38,044 bases of DNA from Gemmatimonadota bacterium. Lineage in GTDB: Bacteria; Gemmatimonadota; Gemmatimonadetes; Gemmatimonadales; Gemmatimonadaceae. The position numbers and the translations under genes were made by a program. Position 1 is the first letter of the stretch. Each line of letters starts with the position of its first letter. The notes beneath the pieces were generated by a model that was not told where the DNA came from, ran no database searches, and saw only the letters and a list, made by a program, of their open reading frames with translations. Shown in pieces: positions 25,842 through 35,074 of this stretch. The DNA lies in the NCBI GenBank assembly GCA_947461225.1, contig CANHJV010000016.1, positions 1 to 38,044 on the forward strand, written 5' to 3'.

Positions 25842-27458
25842 GTGACTGTCCGTGAACCAATTCCGATGTCGATAGACGGCGTGATCGTACGGACGGCCCC
25901 ACTGGGCGGCAGCACGCTGTCGCAAGCGGTGCAGCGCGGTGACGTCGGCGCGGAGTGGTATGCCCTGCGGCCCACGACGCCGGCGGCATGGCGTGACCAC
26001 GCGCTGCAGGTACGTGCCTCACTTGGTGGATTCGACTGGCTTACGACGCTGGCCCCCGCCTTGGCGGCGACCGGTGCGGCTGCCGACCGGTTGGCTCAGG
26101 CGGCGGCGCGGGGCGTCGTCGTCACAACGGGGCAGCAGCCGGGACTCTTCGGTGGTCCGGCCTACACCTGGAGCAAGGCGCTCAGCGCGCTCTCACTCGC
26201 GGACGAATTGTCCGCGGCGATTGAGATGCCGGTGGCGCCCGTCTTCTGGGCCGCCAGCGACGACGCCGACTGGATGGAAGCTGCGGTCACCCACGTGGCC
26301 ACGTCGCGTGGCCTTCAGACGTTGTCTCTGATCGGGCCAGCGACCGAAGGGGTCGCGATGGCCGACGTGCCCCTCGGCGATCTCACGGCGGCCAGAGCCG
26401 CCCTCGCGGCGGCGTGTGGCTCGGCGGCGCAGGCCAGCGTGATGGCCGCCGTCGATGCCGCCTACGTGCCGCACGCGACCGTGGGTGCGGCATACGTGCA
26501 ACTCCTGCGGGCACTGCTCGAGCCGCTCGGTATCGCAGTGCTCGACGCGGCGCATCCGGCGTTCCGAGCGGCGTCGGATCGTTTCCTCCGTCATGCGCTC
26601 ACGGCGGCAGCGTCCGTCTCGGGGGCTCTGGCGGCCCGCACGCAGGCGATCACGGCGGCCGGGTACGCGCCGCAGGTCGATGTGATCGACGCCCTGTCCT
26701 TAGTGTTTCACAGCGGCGTGGTGTCGAATGGGGAGGGTGTGCAGCGCGTGCGGGTGCGGGTTCCCGTCGCTGAGGCCGCCACGGTCGCTCGCGAGGCGGA
26801 GACTGGTACGTTGGGGGCCAACGTGCTGCTGCGCCCCGTGTTGGAACGCTCCCTCCTGCCCACGCTGACCTATCTGGCTGGCCCCGGCGAACTGGCCTAT
26901 TTCGCACAGATCACGCCGATCGCCGAGGCGCTTGGCGCGTCGGCGCCGGTTGTGTCACCCCGGTGGGCCGGCGAAGTCCTCGATGGTGATGCGTATCGTG
27001 CACTCGATCGGCTGGGCCTGAGCGAGCCGATGCTCCGCGAGGCGCATGCCGCCGAACAGCACGTGGCGCAGCGACTCCTCGACGACGGGATCAGCGACAC
27101 GCTGGAACGACTTCGCGTGGCGATCGATGCCCAGCTGCGCGCGTTGCGCGACAGTGTCGACGGCGCCGGTGCGCCCGTCAGTCACGAGGTGATCGCTGGG
27201 CTGTCGCGAGACCTCACCCACCGGATCGATAAGTTCGAGCATCGCGTGCTTGGCGGCGTGAAGCGTAACGAAGTCGACGCGATGCGCGAGCTCGCGTGTG
27301 TCCGGGCCTCGTTGAGACCTCTCGGGAAGTCTCCCGAGCGTGTACTCAATCTGTTGCCGTCTCTCGCGCGATTCGGCGTCGGGCTATTGCTCCGTCTCCG
27401 AGACGCGTCCGTCCCGCACGCGCAGTCGCTCGTGCACGGAACGCGCGCCGACTCATGA
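25842..27458 (+). CDS. bshC: Bacillithiol biosynthesis cysteine-adding enzyme BshC
   Basis: BshC adds cysteine to GlcN-malate in bacillithiol synthesis in Bacillota. The 538 aa protein has the family features GVVVTTGQQPGLFGGPAYTWSKA (about residue 90), APVFWAASDDADWMEAA, LVFHSGVVSNGEGVQRVRV-like central segments, and a C-terminal coiled coil (RDLTHRIDKFEHRVLGGVKRNE). The start is uncertain: GTG 25842 or ATG 25866 (MSIDG). bshA and bshB are not in the window, so bacillithiol production is a prediction. The stop overlaps murJ (ATGA). Confidence 0.88.
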   Translation: MTVREPIPMSIDGVIVRTAPLGGSTLSQAVQRGDVGAEWYALRPTTPAAWRDHALQVRASLGGFDWLTTLAPALAATGAAADRLAQAAARGVVVTTGQQPGLFGGPAYTWSKALSALSLADELSAAIEMPVAPVFWAASDDADWMEAAVTHVATSRGLQTLSLIGPATEGVAMADVPLGDLTAARAALAAACGSAAQASVMAAVDAAYVPHATVGAAYVQLLRALLEPLGIAVLDAAHPAFRAASDRFLRHALTAAASVSGALAARTQAITAAGYAPQVDVIDALSLVFHSGVVSNGEGVQRVRVRVPVAEAATVAREAETGTLGANVLLRPVLERSLLPTLTYLAGPGELAYFAQITPIAEALGASAPVVSPRWAGEVLDGDAYRALDRLGLSEPMLREAHAAEQHVAQRLLDDGISDTLERLRVAIDAQLRALRDSVDGAGAPVSHEVIAGLSRDLTHRIDKFEHRVLGGVKRNEVDAMRELACVRASLRPLGKSPERVLNLLPSLARFGVGLLLRLRDASVPHAQSLVHGTRADS

Positions 27459-29029
27459 GTGACGCCAGGGGCGGACGCTCCGCGTTCGTCGTTGGTGCGG
27501 GAATCCTCATCAGTCGCGTCGTCGGGCTCCTGCGGAATACCGCCTTCGCCTATTACTTCGGCTCGGGTGCGGCGTCGGACGCCTACAACGCGGCGTTCAA
27601 GATTCCGAACGCCGTACGCAATCTGCTGGGCGAGGGGACGTTGTCCGCGTCGTTTGTCCCGGTGTACAGCCGCATGTTGGTACGAGACGATCCAAGGGCC
27701 GCCAGAGCGTTGGCCAACGCGGTCCTTGGTTTGTTGCTCGTGGCGGTCTCCCTGCTCACGCTGGCCGGAATCGCCGCGGCTCCGATCCTCACCAGCGTGC
27801 TCGCCCCGGGCTTCGATCCCGCGACCCAGGAATTGACCACGCGACTGACCCGCGTGCTGTTTCCGATGACTGGACTGATGGTGCTGAGTGGCTGGTGCCT
27901 CGGCATTCAGAACTCGCACCGACGGTTCTTTTGGTCATACGCCAGCGCGGCGCTCTGGTCCGTGGCGCAGATCGCACTCCTCCTGGTGTGGGGACGGCGT
28001 GCCCCAGATGCGATGACGCTCGCGTACTGGTTGGCCTGGGCGACGCTGGGCGGCGCCGTGCTGCAGATCGCCGCACAGATGCCGGAAGTGCTTCGACTCG
28101 TCGGGGCGATCCGCCCGTCCTTCGATCGTTCGGCCGAAGGCGTAATGCAGACGCTCCGTAACATTCTCCCCGTGGTGACCGCGCTCGGCGTGGTGCAAAT
28201 CTCATCGTTCATCGATTTACAGATCGCGTCGTATCTCCCGCAGGGTGCCGCCACCAACATGTCGTACGCGAATACTTTGGCGATGCTGCCAGTATCGTTG
28301 TTCGGCGTGTCCGTTGCCGCGGCGGCACTGCCGGAATTCGCGCGTGACAGTGGAACACTGGCGCTCGAAGCATTGCTCGAACGCCTTCGCGGCGGCTGGC
28401 AGCGTATCCTCTTTTACATCGTGCCCAGCGCGGTCGTTTTTATTACACTTGGCGATTATTGCGTCGGTATTCTTTATCGCGCCGGACGATTTGGCGCCGC
28501 CGAACAACAATCGGTGCATTGGGTGCTCGCCGCGTATGCCATCGGCCTCGTCAGCTTCGGCTCGGTCAAGCTACTCGGATCCGCCTATTACGCGCTGCAG
28601 GACTATCGCACCCCGCTGCGTGCGTCGATCGCGAGTATCATCGTGTCCGCTGCGGTATCGATCGGCATCGCGGTCCCGATGCGTTCACTGCCGATGGCCG
28701 CCGCCGGGATCGCGCTTGGCTCGGCAATGGGATCGTATGTCAATTTGGCGATTCTGTCGCGCGGGCTGCGGCAGCGGCTCGGCACGCTGTATACGACGGC
28801 GATGTGGCGGGGAACGCAGCGCATCGTCGTTGCCGCGACGGTGGCCGGCCTGCTGTCGGCCTTGCTTCGCGTGGCGCAGGAACGATGGTTCTCCGACGTG
28901 CATCCCCGTGTGGCGGGACTGCCTGTCTTGGCGGGTTTCGGCGTGACGTATCTGGTGGTGGCCTGGGCCATGGGCTCCGCCGAAGCGGCGCGTTGGCTGC
29001 GCCTTCCGAGGCGGACGTCGGGCGAATGA
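27455..29029 (+). CDS. murJ: Lipid II flippase MurJ
   Basis: MurJ moves lipid II across the inner membrane for peptidoglycan assembly. The 524 aa protein starts FVVGAGILISRVVGLLRNTAFAYYFG and continues DAYNAAFKIPNAVRNLLGEGTLSASFVPVYSR, the family signature. It has about 14 hydrophobic segments spread through the length, with the lipid II-binding-type Arg residues in the early helices. The ATG at 27455 overlaps the bshC stop; the upstream open frame lies inside bshC. The stop overlaps uvrC. Confidence 0.95.
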   Translation: MSDARGGRSAFVVGAGILISRVVGLLRNTAFAYYFGSGAASDAYNAAFKIPNAVRNLLGEGTLSASFVPVYSRMLVRDDPRAARALANAVLGLLLVAVSLLTLAGIAAAPILTSVLAPGFDPATQELTTRLTRVLFPMTGLMVLSGWCLGIQNSHRRFFWSYASAALWSVAQIALLLVWGRRAPDAMTLAYWLAWATLGGAVLQIAAQMPEVLRLVGAIRPSFDRSAEGVMQTLRNILPVVTALGVVQISSFIDLQIASYLPQGAATNMSYANTLAMLPVSLFGVSVAAAALPEFARDSGTLALEALLERLRGGWQRILFYIVPSAVVFITLGDYCVGILYRAGRFGAAEQQSVHWVLAAYAIGLVSFGSVKLLGSAYYALQDYRTPLRASIASIIVSAAVSIGIAVPMRSLPMAAAGIALGSAMGSYVNLAILSRGLRQRLGTLYTTAMWRGTQRIVVAATVAGLLSALLRVAQERWFSDVHPRVAGLPVLAGFGVTYLVVAWAMGSAEAARWLRLPRRTSGE

Positions 29030-30981
29030 GCGCCGAACATGATCAACGCCTCAGTGATGCCTTGCTGGTTCCTGAGGATGACTGGACCAGCGCGGCCATC
29101 GCGCGCGGCATGCCACCCAGCGTTGCCCAGAAGCTGCCGCATTTACCTGAGTCGCCCGGCGTGTATCTCTGGAAAGATGCCGAGGGACAGGTGCTCTACG
29201 TGGGGAAAGCCAAGCGACTACGCTCGCGCGTGAAGAGTTATTGGGCCCAAGACCACCTGAGTAGTCCAAAGACCCGCGGCTTGATGCGCAAGGTCCGGGA
29301 GCTGGATACCATCGTGGTGCCGAGCGAGTCGCACGCGCTGATTCTCGAAGCGACACTGATCAAAGAGTATCACCCCCGGTTTAACATCGCGCTCCGTGAC
29401 GATAAGTCGTATCCGTACATTAAGGTCACGGTGCAGGAGCCGTTCCCGCGCGTGATCGTGACGCGCCGCCTGCAAGATGACGGCGCACGGTACTTCGGTC
29501 CGTACACGGATGTCGGATCGATGCGTCGCGCGCTGAACGTGGTCAAGCGGATTTTCACGGTGCGGTCGTGTCACTACAACCTGCCGCGAGAAGTGCCGGA
29601 ACGCCCGTGTCTCGACTATTTCATCAAGCGTTGTCAGGCGCCGTGCGTGGGATATCAGACCACGGGCGACTATCGCGCGATGATCGACGAGGTGGTGTGG
29701 TTTCTTGACGGGCGCACCAGTGAGGTGGTGCGCCATGTTCGCGAGCGCATGCTGGACGCGTCGGAGCGACTGGATTTTGAGCGCGCCGGTGAACTGCGTG
29801 ATGCGTTGCGTCATCTCGAGTTTATGGAAGAGCCGACGGTCGTGCTCGAGGTCGAGGGCGGTGACCGTGACGTCGTCGGCTACGCGCGCGACGGCGAAGA
29901 TGCTTGTGTCGTCATCATGCGTATCCGCGGCGGCAAATTGCTCGCCCGCGATCACCGTCTGGTGGAACACGCGGAAGACGAAGATGACGGCGCTGTTCTC
30001 GGCGCCTGTCTCGCGCAGTGGTATCGCACCGCCGAGGCGCGCGCCGCCGACTTGTTGGTGCCGTTTGACTTCGAAGATCGTGAGTCACTCGAGGCATCAC
30101 TCGAGAGCACGAAGATTCGCATCCCGCAGCGCGGACCGCGCCGTGCGCTCGTGGATCTCGCCGACAAGAACGCGCAGCATCTACTTGAAGAGTTCAAGCT
30201 CGCGGCGCTCGAGGCCGATGAGCGCGCCGTCGATCCGGTGTACGAATTGCAGCGTGAGCTGGGCTTGCCTCGGCTCCCGCGATCGCTCATTTGCTTTGAT
30301 ATTTCGCACGCTCAGGGCACCGACGTGGTGGCGAGCGCGGTGTGGTTCGAGAATGGCCGCCCGAAACGGGCGGAGTATCGCAAGTTCAAGATCGCGATCT
30401 TCGAGGGCAACGACGACTTCAAGTCGATGCATGAGGTCGTCACGCGATACTTCACGCGTCGCGTGACCGAGGAGCTGGTGCTTCCCGATCTGGCCGTGAT
30501 CGACGGTGGCAAGGGACAGCTCGGTGCGGCGCGTGCGGCGCTCGACGCGCTCGGGATCACGTCGATCGGCTTAATCAGTCTGGCCAAGCGTGATGAAGAG
30601 ATCTTCCTGCCCGGCCGGAGTGATCCTGTGCGACTGCCGCGTCGGTCGCCGGCGCTGCGGATGCTGCAGCAGGCCCGCGATGAGGCCCACCGTTTCGCCG
30701 TCACTTTTCAGCGACAGAAGCGCGCGGCGCGTACGATCACGTCGGAGCTTCTGAAAATTCCCGGCGTCGGCCCCACCAAGCGGCGGGCTCTCCTCACGGC
30801 CTTCGGGAGTGTGCAGGGGGTTCGCGAGGCTTCGGTCGAGCAGATCGCCGCCGTGCCCGGCTTTGGTCCTGGCTCGGCGGAGCGACTGCTCTCGGCGCTG
30901 GGCGTTCCCTCCCGTGTAACTCCGGCGGATATTCCCACGGATCCGCCTTCTGACGTTTCTCTCGACTCGACTCTCGAATGA
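29026..30981 (+). CDS. uvrC: UvrABC excinuclease subunit C
   Basis: UvrC makes both incisions in nucleotide excision repair. The 651 aa protein has a GIY-YIG domain (LPESPGVYLWKDAEGQVLYVGKAKRLRSRV, about residues 43-72), Cys-containing PCLDYFIKRCQAPCVGY, a UVR motif (LDFERAGELRDALRHLEF), and an RNase H-like domain (ICFDISHAQGTDVVAS, then VIDGGKGQLGAARAAL). C-terminal helix-hairpin-helix repeats follow (KIPGVGPTKRRALLTAFGS, AVPGFGPGSAERLLSALG). The ATG at 29026 overlaps the murJ stop and gives a short N-terminal extension before the nuclease domain. The stop overlaps threonine synthase. Confidence 0.97.
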   Translation: MSAEHDQRLSDALLVPEDDWTSAAIARGMPPSVAQKLPHLPESPGVYLWKDAEGQVLYVGKAKRLRSRVKSYWAQDHLSSPKTRGLMRKVRELDTIVVPSESHALILEATLIKEYHPRFNIALRDDKSYPYIKVTVQEPFPRVIVTRRLQDDGARYFGPYTDVGSMRRALNVVKRIFTVRSCHYNLPREVPERPCLDYFIKRCQAPCVGYQTTGDYRAMIDEVVWFLDGRTSEVVRHVRERMLDASERLDFERAGELRDALRHLEFMEEPTVVLEVEGGDRDVVGYARDGEDACVVIMRIRGGKLLARDHRLVEHAEDEDDGAVLGACLAQWYRTAEARAADLLVPFDFEDRESLEASLESTKIRIPQRGPRRALVDLADKNAQHLLEEFKLAALEADERAVDPVYELQRELGLPRLPRSLICFDISHAQGTDVVASAVWFENGRPKRAEYRKFKIAIFEGNDDFKSMHEVVTRYFTRRVTEELVLPDLAVIDGGKGQLGAARAALDALGITSIGLISLAKRDEEIFLPGRSDPVRLPRRSPALRMLQQARDEAHRFAVTFQRQKRAARTITSELLKIPGVGPTKRRALLTAFGSVQGVREASVEQIAAVPGFGPGSAERLLSALGVPSRVTPADIPTDPPSDVSLDSTLE

Positions 30982-32123
30982 CTCCTGCGTCCTGGACTCT
31001 GCGCTGTTCCGCGTGCGATACAGCGGCCGATCGTGATCGTGCCTCCGTGTGCGGCGCGTGCGGACAACCCCTCTTCGCTCAGTACGCCCCCGTGCCGAAG
31101 GGGACACCGCTGGCCGACCGCTGGGATGCCTGGCGCTATGCGCCGTTCATGCCGCTTGAGGCTGGCGAAGTGCCCGTGTCCCTTGGCGAGGGGCTAACGC
31201 CCATGATCGAAGCGCCCGCGCTGGCCGCGGCGACTGGCGTACGACGGCTGTGGATAAAGGATGAGTCGCAGAATCCGACGGTCTCGTTTAAGGCCCGTGG
31301 GATGAGTGCCGCCGTGACCCGTGCCAAGGCCCAGGGGTATCCGGGCCTCGTGGTGCCGACTGCAGGCAATGCCGGTGCGGCTCTCGCCGCGTATGGCGCG
31401 GCGGCCGGTCTCCCCGTTCGGGTGTTCGCGCCGCGCACCACGCCGCGTCCGATTCTCGATACGATCGAGGCGCTTGGCGCCACGTTGGTCCGAATCGAGG
31501 GGCATATCGGCGACGCCGGCAAGCTGGCGATCGCGTATGCCGCCGAGTCCGGATATTTCAATGTCTCCACGCTTCGTGAGCCATATCGCGTGGAAGGCAT
31601 GAAGACGATGGGCTTCGAAATGGCCGAGCAGCTTGGCTGGCGGTTGCCCGACGCGCTGGTGTATCCGACTGGTGGCGGGGAAGGGACGATCGGCATCTGG
31701 AAGGCGATCAACGAACTGATGGCCGGTGGCTGGCTCCCCGGCGGCGCCACCCAGCCGCGGTACGTGGTGGCGCAGGCCGCGGGATGTGCGCCGATCGCGC
31801 GCGCGTTTGCGGCGAACGAAGACCGCGCGACTCCGTGGGTCGACCCCGTGACATACGCGAGCGGCCTTCGGGTGCCGTCCCCTCTGGGAGACCGGCTGTT
31901 GCTGCGCGTTCTGCGCGAGACGAACGGCATCGCTGGCACCGCGTCCGAGGAGGCCATCCGGGACTGGACGCTACGCCTCGCGACGGCAACCGGGATCGAC
32001 GCTGCCCCTGAGGGGGGGTGCGCCCTGTCCGTCCTTCGCGACGCGGTGACGGCGGGCACACTCTCGGCCGATGCCGAGGTTGTGGTGTTCAATACCGGCA
32101 GCGGCGCTTCGTACCGCGCGTAA
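30978..32123 (+). CDS. thrC: Threonine synthase
   Basis: Threonine synthase converts O-phosphohomoserine to threonine with PLP. The 381 aa protein carries an N-terminal zinc-ribbon-like pair (CSAC near residue 10, CGAC near 26), then VSLGEGLTPMIEAP and WIKDESQNPTVSFKARG, with the PLP lysine at K105. VVPTAGNAGAALAAYGAAAGLPVRVF and PTGGGEGTIGIWKA bind the cofactor phosphate. The layout is that of the zinc-ribbon-bearing type of threonine synthase. Related fold type II enzymes are the main alternative. Confidence 0.88.
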   Translation: MTPASWTLRCSACDTAADRDRASVCGACGQPLFAQYAPVPKGTPLADRWDAWRYAPFMPLEAGEVPVSLGEGLTPMIEAPALAAATGVRRLWIKDESQNPTVSFKARGMSAAVTRAKAQGYPGLVVPTAGNAGAALAAYGAAAGLPVRVFAPRTTPRPILDTIEALGATLVRIEGHIGDAGKLAIAYAAESGYFNVSTLREPYRVEGMKTMGFEMAEQLGWRLPDALVYPTGGGEGTIGIWKAINELMAGGWLPGGATQPRYVVAQAAGCAPIARAFAANEDRATPWVDPVTYASGLRVPSPLGDRLLLRVLRETNGIAGTASEEAIRDWTLRLATATGIDAAPEGGCALSVLRDAVTAGTLSADAEVVVFNTGSGASYRA

Positions 32124-32158
32124 ATGCGTTTCTCATGGCACCTACGAGGAGAGCAGTG

Positions 32159-33646
32159 ATGAAGGCTCGGATGTGGACAGCGGTTGTGAGCGCGACGGTC
32201 CTCAGCGCTGGGTTGCCGATGGCTTCCTCGGCTCAGGGTGCGTGCGAGATCAACGACAGCAGCCCGTTTCAGGTGAATGGTGCGAAGCAGTACATCATCG
32301 CCGCGGCCAATTCCCGACGCGCGGATGAGGTCCCCAAGCACCTGCAGAATGCGATTCGTGTACTCACCGACGACCCCTCGAAGATCAAGAACGACGCGGG
32401 TCGGCAGTGGATGTTGTTGCGCGCGTACGCGCAGTGGCTCCAGCGTGAGAATGCGAGCTACGTGATGAAGCGAGGCGACGTCGGCTTCACGCAGAATCCA
32501 GCCGGCTCACAAAACCTGCTGCTCGGTCTGGATTCAGCGGCGACGGCCCTCGAGTCGATGCTGCCGCAATGCAAGGAGAGGGTGCGTCCGTATCGGGCGC
32601 AGTTCTTCGGCGAGATCCTGAACAAATCGATCGCGGCGATGGGGGCCGAGCAGAACGACTCGGCGTCGTATTTCGCGAATCTGTCGCTTCAGGTGGCCGG
32701 GGCTGATCCGCGTCCGTGGAACGTCTTGTCAGCGGTGTACCAGAAGCAGAACAAGACGGACAGTGCGATGATCGCGATGGAGAAGGTGATCGCGCTGTCC
32801 GGATCGGATACGCTGTACGCGAAGGTCAAGCAACAGAGCCGCTACAACCTGGCGGTGATCACGCTGACCCGTGCCGAGGCGGAATCCGCCGGCGACAAGA
32901 AGGACGCCCAGATCAAGACCGCGCGCGCACTGCTCGAGTCCTATCTGAAGGATACGCCTGGCGACGCGAATGCCGCGCAGGCGCTGGGGCGGGCCGTTCG
33001 GCTGTCGGGCGACACCGCGGCGGTGACGGCTATCTTTTCCGACATGCTGAATGCACCGGAGAAGTTTTCGGCCGACCAGCTGTTTGAGGCCGCGTCGAAT
33101 GCGGCAGCGACCGGTCATGACCCGGATGCGGCCAAGCTGTTCGAGAACGGGCTGAAGAAGAATCCCTATCATCGTGTGGCGCTGTTGAACTACGCCAACG
33201 TGCTCTTCACGCTCAAGGATACCGAGCGTATGGCGCCGGTCGTGGCGCGCCTCATCGAGGTTGACCCCAACTTCGACCGTGGCTATCGCCTCATGGCGGG
33301 GCTGTGGCAGCTTCGGGCGCGTGCCGAGTCGGACGCGGCCAAGAAGAAGTCGGCCAACGATTCGGTGCTGTTCTACCTCGACAAGCAGACCAAGACCAAT
33401 CCGCGGGTCGACATCACGTTGGCACAGAAGTCGGCAACCGCCTATTCCGTGCAGGGGACGGTCAACAACGAAGGCAGTGCGACGGCCTCGTGGACGATGA
33501 AGATCGAGCTCCTAGATGCCGCCGGTGCGGTGGTCGCCACGAAGGATGTGGCGATCGGGCCGGTCGATGCGGGTGGCAACACCACCTTCTCCATAAAGCT
33601 CGATGCGCCAAAAGCTGTGGCGTATCGCTATGCTCCCCTCAAGTAA
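32159..33646 (+). CDS. Exported TPR-repeat protein with C-terminal FxLYD-like domain
   Basis: The 495 aa protein has a signal peptide (WTAVVSATVLSAGLPMASSAQ, residues about 6-27) and helical repeats with TPR character at about 150-400 (for example ANLSLQVAGADPRPWNVLSAVYQ and AAKLFENGLKKNPYHRVALLNYAN). It ends with a beta-rich domain (about 415-495: SVQGTVNNEGSATASWTMKI, then AIGPVDAGGNTTFSI) resembling FxLYD domains. GAGGAG at 32146-32151 sits seven bases before the ATG at 32159, the strongest ribosome-binding site in this part; the preceding in-frame ATG lacks one. No enzyme motif is seen; a periplasmic scaffold is inference. Confidence 0.8.
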   Translation: MKARMWTAVVSATVLSAGLPMASSAQGACEINDSSPFQVNGAKQYIIAAANSRRADEVPKHLQNAIRVLTDDPSKIKNDAGRQWMLLRAYAQWLQRENASYVMKRGDVGFTQNPAGSQNLLLGLDSAATALESMLPQCKERVRPYRAQFFGEILNKSIAAMGAEQNDSASYFANLSLQVAGADPRPWNVLSAVYQKQNKTDSAMIAMEKVIALSGSDTLYAKVKQQSRYNLAVITLTRAEAESAGDKKDAQIKTARALLESYLKDTPGDANAAQALGRAVRLSGDTAAVTAIFSDMLNAPEKFSADQLFEAASNAAATGHDPDAAKLFENGLKKNPYHRVALLNYANVLFTLKDTERMAPVVARLIEVDPNFDRGYRLMAGLWQLRARAESDAAKKKSANDSVLFYLDKQTKTNPRVDITLAQKSATAYSVQGTVNNEGSATASWTMKIELLDAAGAVVATKDVAIGPVDAGGNTTFSIKLDAPKAVAYRYAPLK

Positions 33647-33660
33647 GTCCATGTTCTAAA

Positions 33661-33689
33661 TTGACTTCGGGGCTCACAGTTCGTATATT
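33661..33689 (+). promoter_or_regulatory. Near-consensus sigma70-type promoter before the DUF512 operon
   Basis: TTGACT (33661-33666) and TATATT (33684-33689) are separated by exactly 17 bases, each differing from the housekeeping consensus in one position. The transcript would begin near 33696, right at the first leader hairpin. It starts 15 bases after the TPR gene stop. Confidence 0.8.
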
Positions 33690-33698
33690 TTCTCAAGT

Positions 33699-33724
33699 GG
33701 GCGGCCGCGCTACGGTTGCCGCCC
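33699..33724 (+). promoter_or_regulatory. Leader hairpin at predicted 5' end of the DUF512 operon mRNA
   Basis: GGGCGGC (33699-33705) pairs with GCCGCCC (33718-33724) across a 12-base loop. The stem begins about three bases after the predicted transcription start. The CCCC at 33722-33725 could instead pair with the GGGGG at 33735-33739 of the following terminator, so the two structures may compete. Confidence 0.55.
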
Positions 33725-33733
33725 CTTGTCATC

Positions 33734-33767
33734 CGGGGGAAGGCCTTTGGGCCTCGTCCCCCGTTTT
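33734..33767 (+). terminator. Terminator or attenuator upstream of DUF512
   Basis: CGGGGG (33734-33739) pairs with CCCCCG (33758-33763). An inner AGGCC/GGCCT stem (33741-33745 with 33750-33754) and a TTTT run at 33764-33767 complete a rho-independent terminator. It lies downstream of the promoter and 11 bases before the DUF512 ATG, so it may attenuate the operon, or end an upstream transcript or a short RNA of about 70 bases. Confidence 0.7.
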
Positions 33768-33778
33768 CGTCCCGGGTC

Positions 33779-35074
33779 ATGGTTCGCGTCACACGTGTAC
33801 AGCCAGGAAGCATTGCCGACGAGATCGGCATCGTTCCCGGCACTGAACTCCTCGCCGTCAACGAACGGCCGTTGGAAGACTTCCTTGATTGGGAGTTCCT
33901 GACGGCCGATGAGGCGTTCCTCGTGTCGGCGCGACTGCCCGATGGGTCGGAAGTGGAGTACGACATTGAGCGCGAAGGTGGCGAGCCGATGGGGGTGGAG
34001 CTTGCTCCGCCCACGGTCCGACGGTGCGCCAACCGCTGCGAGTTCTGCTTCATCGAAGGGCTCCCGAAGGGACTTCGGAAGGGCCTGTATATCCGCGACG
34101 ACGATTATCGGCTGTCGTTCGCCTACGGCAACTTCGCGACGTTGTCGAACGTGAAGGAGCGTGACATCGCACGCATCCTCGAGTATCGCCTCTCCCCGCT
34201 CTACGTGTCGGTACATGCGACGCCGTGGGAAGCGCGGAAGGTGCTCCTGAACAATCCGCGCGTCCCGAACATCGTCGATCAGCTGACGCGGCTGGCCGAG
34301 GGGGGCATTCAGTTCCATGGGCAGATGGTGATCGTGCCTGGCCTGAATGACGGCGACGTGCTCGAAGAGTCGCTCACCGACCTCTGGAATCTCGGTGATG
34401 CCGTGATGTCGGTGGCGCTCGTACCGGTGGGCGTCACGCAGTTCTCGCATCTCTACAACGGCAAGTCGATGGATGCGGTGAACGCGCGCCTCCTGCTCGA
34501 CACCGTACATCGGTGGTCGGAGCGCGGTCTCGCCGAGCGTGGCGACCGGTGGGTATTCGGCTCCGACGAGCTCTATTTGCTCTCCGATGAACCGCTCCCG
34601 GACATGGAGCATTACGGCGACTTCTCGCAAATCGAGAATGGCGTCGGTGCCGTCACCTCACTGCGGTCACGCGTGCGCGACGGCTTGTCGCAATTGCCGC
34701 GCCTCGACGGCAAGAAGATTGGTGTCGTGACGGGTGTCTCCATGACGCCGTTGATGCCCGAGTTGCTCGACCTGCTGCGTGAAGCCACCGGCGCCGAGTT
34801 CTCGCTCATCACGATGGAGAACTCGTTGTTCGGGCCGACCACGACCACGGCCGGTTTGCTGGTGGGCGCCGACATTCGCAAGGCGCTCACGGATCGGCAT
34901 GATCTCGATCTCGCGCTCATTCCCGCCGAGTGCATCAACGACGATGGACTCTTCCTCGACGAAGAGTCGTTCGTGGCGGTGCGAGAATCGCTGCCGATGC
35001 CGGTATATCCCTCGTACGATTTCATAGACGCGCTGGTCCCGGAAGGTGACGCGGCGTTCCAACCCGCCGCATGA
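33779..35074 (+). CDS. DUF512 protein with PDZ-like N terminus and radical-SAM-type Cys motif
   Basis: The 431 aa protein opens with a PDZ-like domain (VQPGSIADEIGIVPGTELLAVNERPL). A CxxxCxxC motif (C83, C87, C90 in RRCANRCEFCFIEG) is what a radical SAM iron-sulfur centre requires. The region YVSVHATPWEARKVLLNNP and the DUF512 C-terminal half (SVGVTQFSHLYNG-like, later LITMENSLFGPTTTTAGLL) follow. The chemistry is not known. The ATG at 33779 gives the PDZ start; the frame is open upstream through the terminator. The ATGA overlap with der, then plsY and gpsA, repeats an order seen in Clostridia-like genomes. Confidence 0.85.
   Translation: MVRVTRVQPGSIADEIGIVPGTELLAVNERPLEDFLDWEFLTADEAFLVSARLPDGSEVEYDIEREGGEPMGVELAPPTVRRCANRCEFCFIEGLPKGLRKGLYIRDDDYRLSFAYGNFATLSNVKERDIARILEYRLSPLYVSVHATPWEARKVLLNNPRVPNIVDQLTRLAEGGIQFHGQMVIVPGLNDGDVLEESLTDLWNLGDAVMSVALVPVGVTQFSHLYNGKSMDAVNARLLLDTVHRWSERGLAERGDRWVFGSDELYLLSDEPLPDMEHYGDFSQIENGVGAVTSLRSRVRDGLSQLPRLDGKKIGVVTGVSMTPLMPELLDLLREATGAEFSLITMENSLFGPTTTTAGLLVGADIRKALTDRHDLDLALIPAECINDDGLFLDEESFVAVRESLPMPVYPSYDFIDALVPEGDAAFQPAA

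Noticed and set aside
33716-33778. N-terminal extension of DUF512 from the TTG at 33716
   Set aside because: It would translate through the leader hairpins; the PDZ-like start fits the ATG at 33779.
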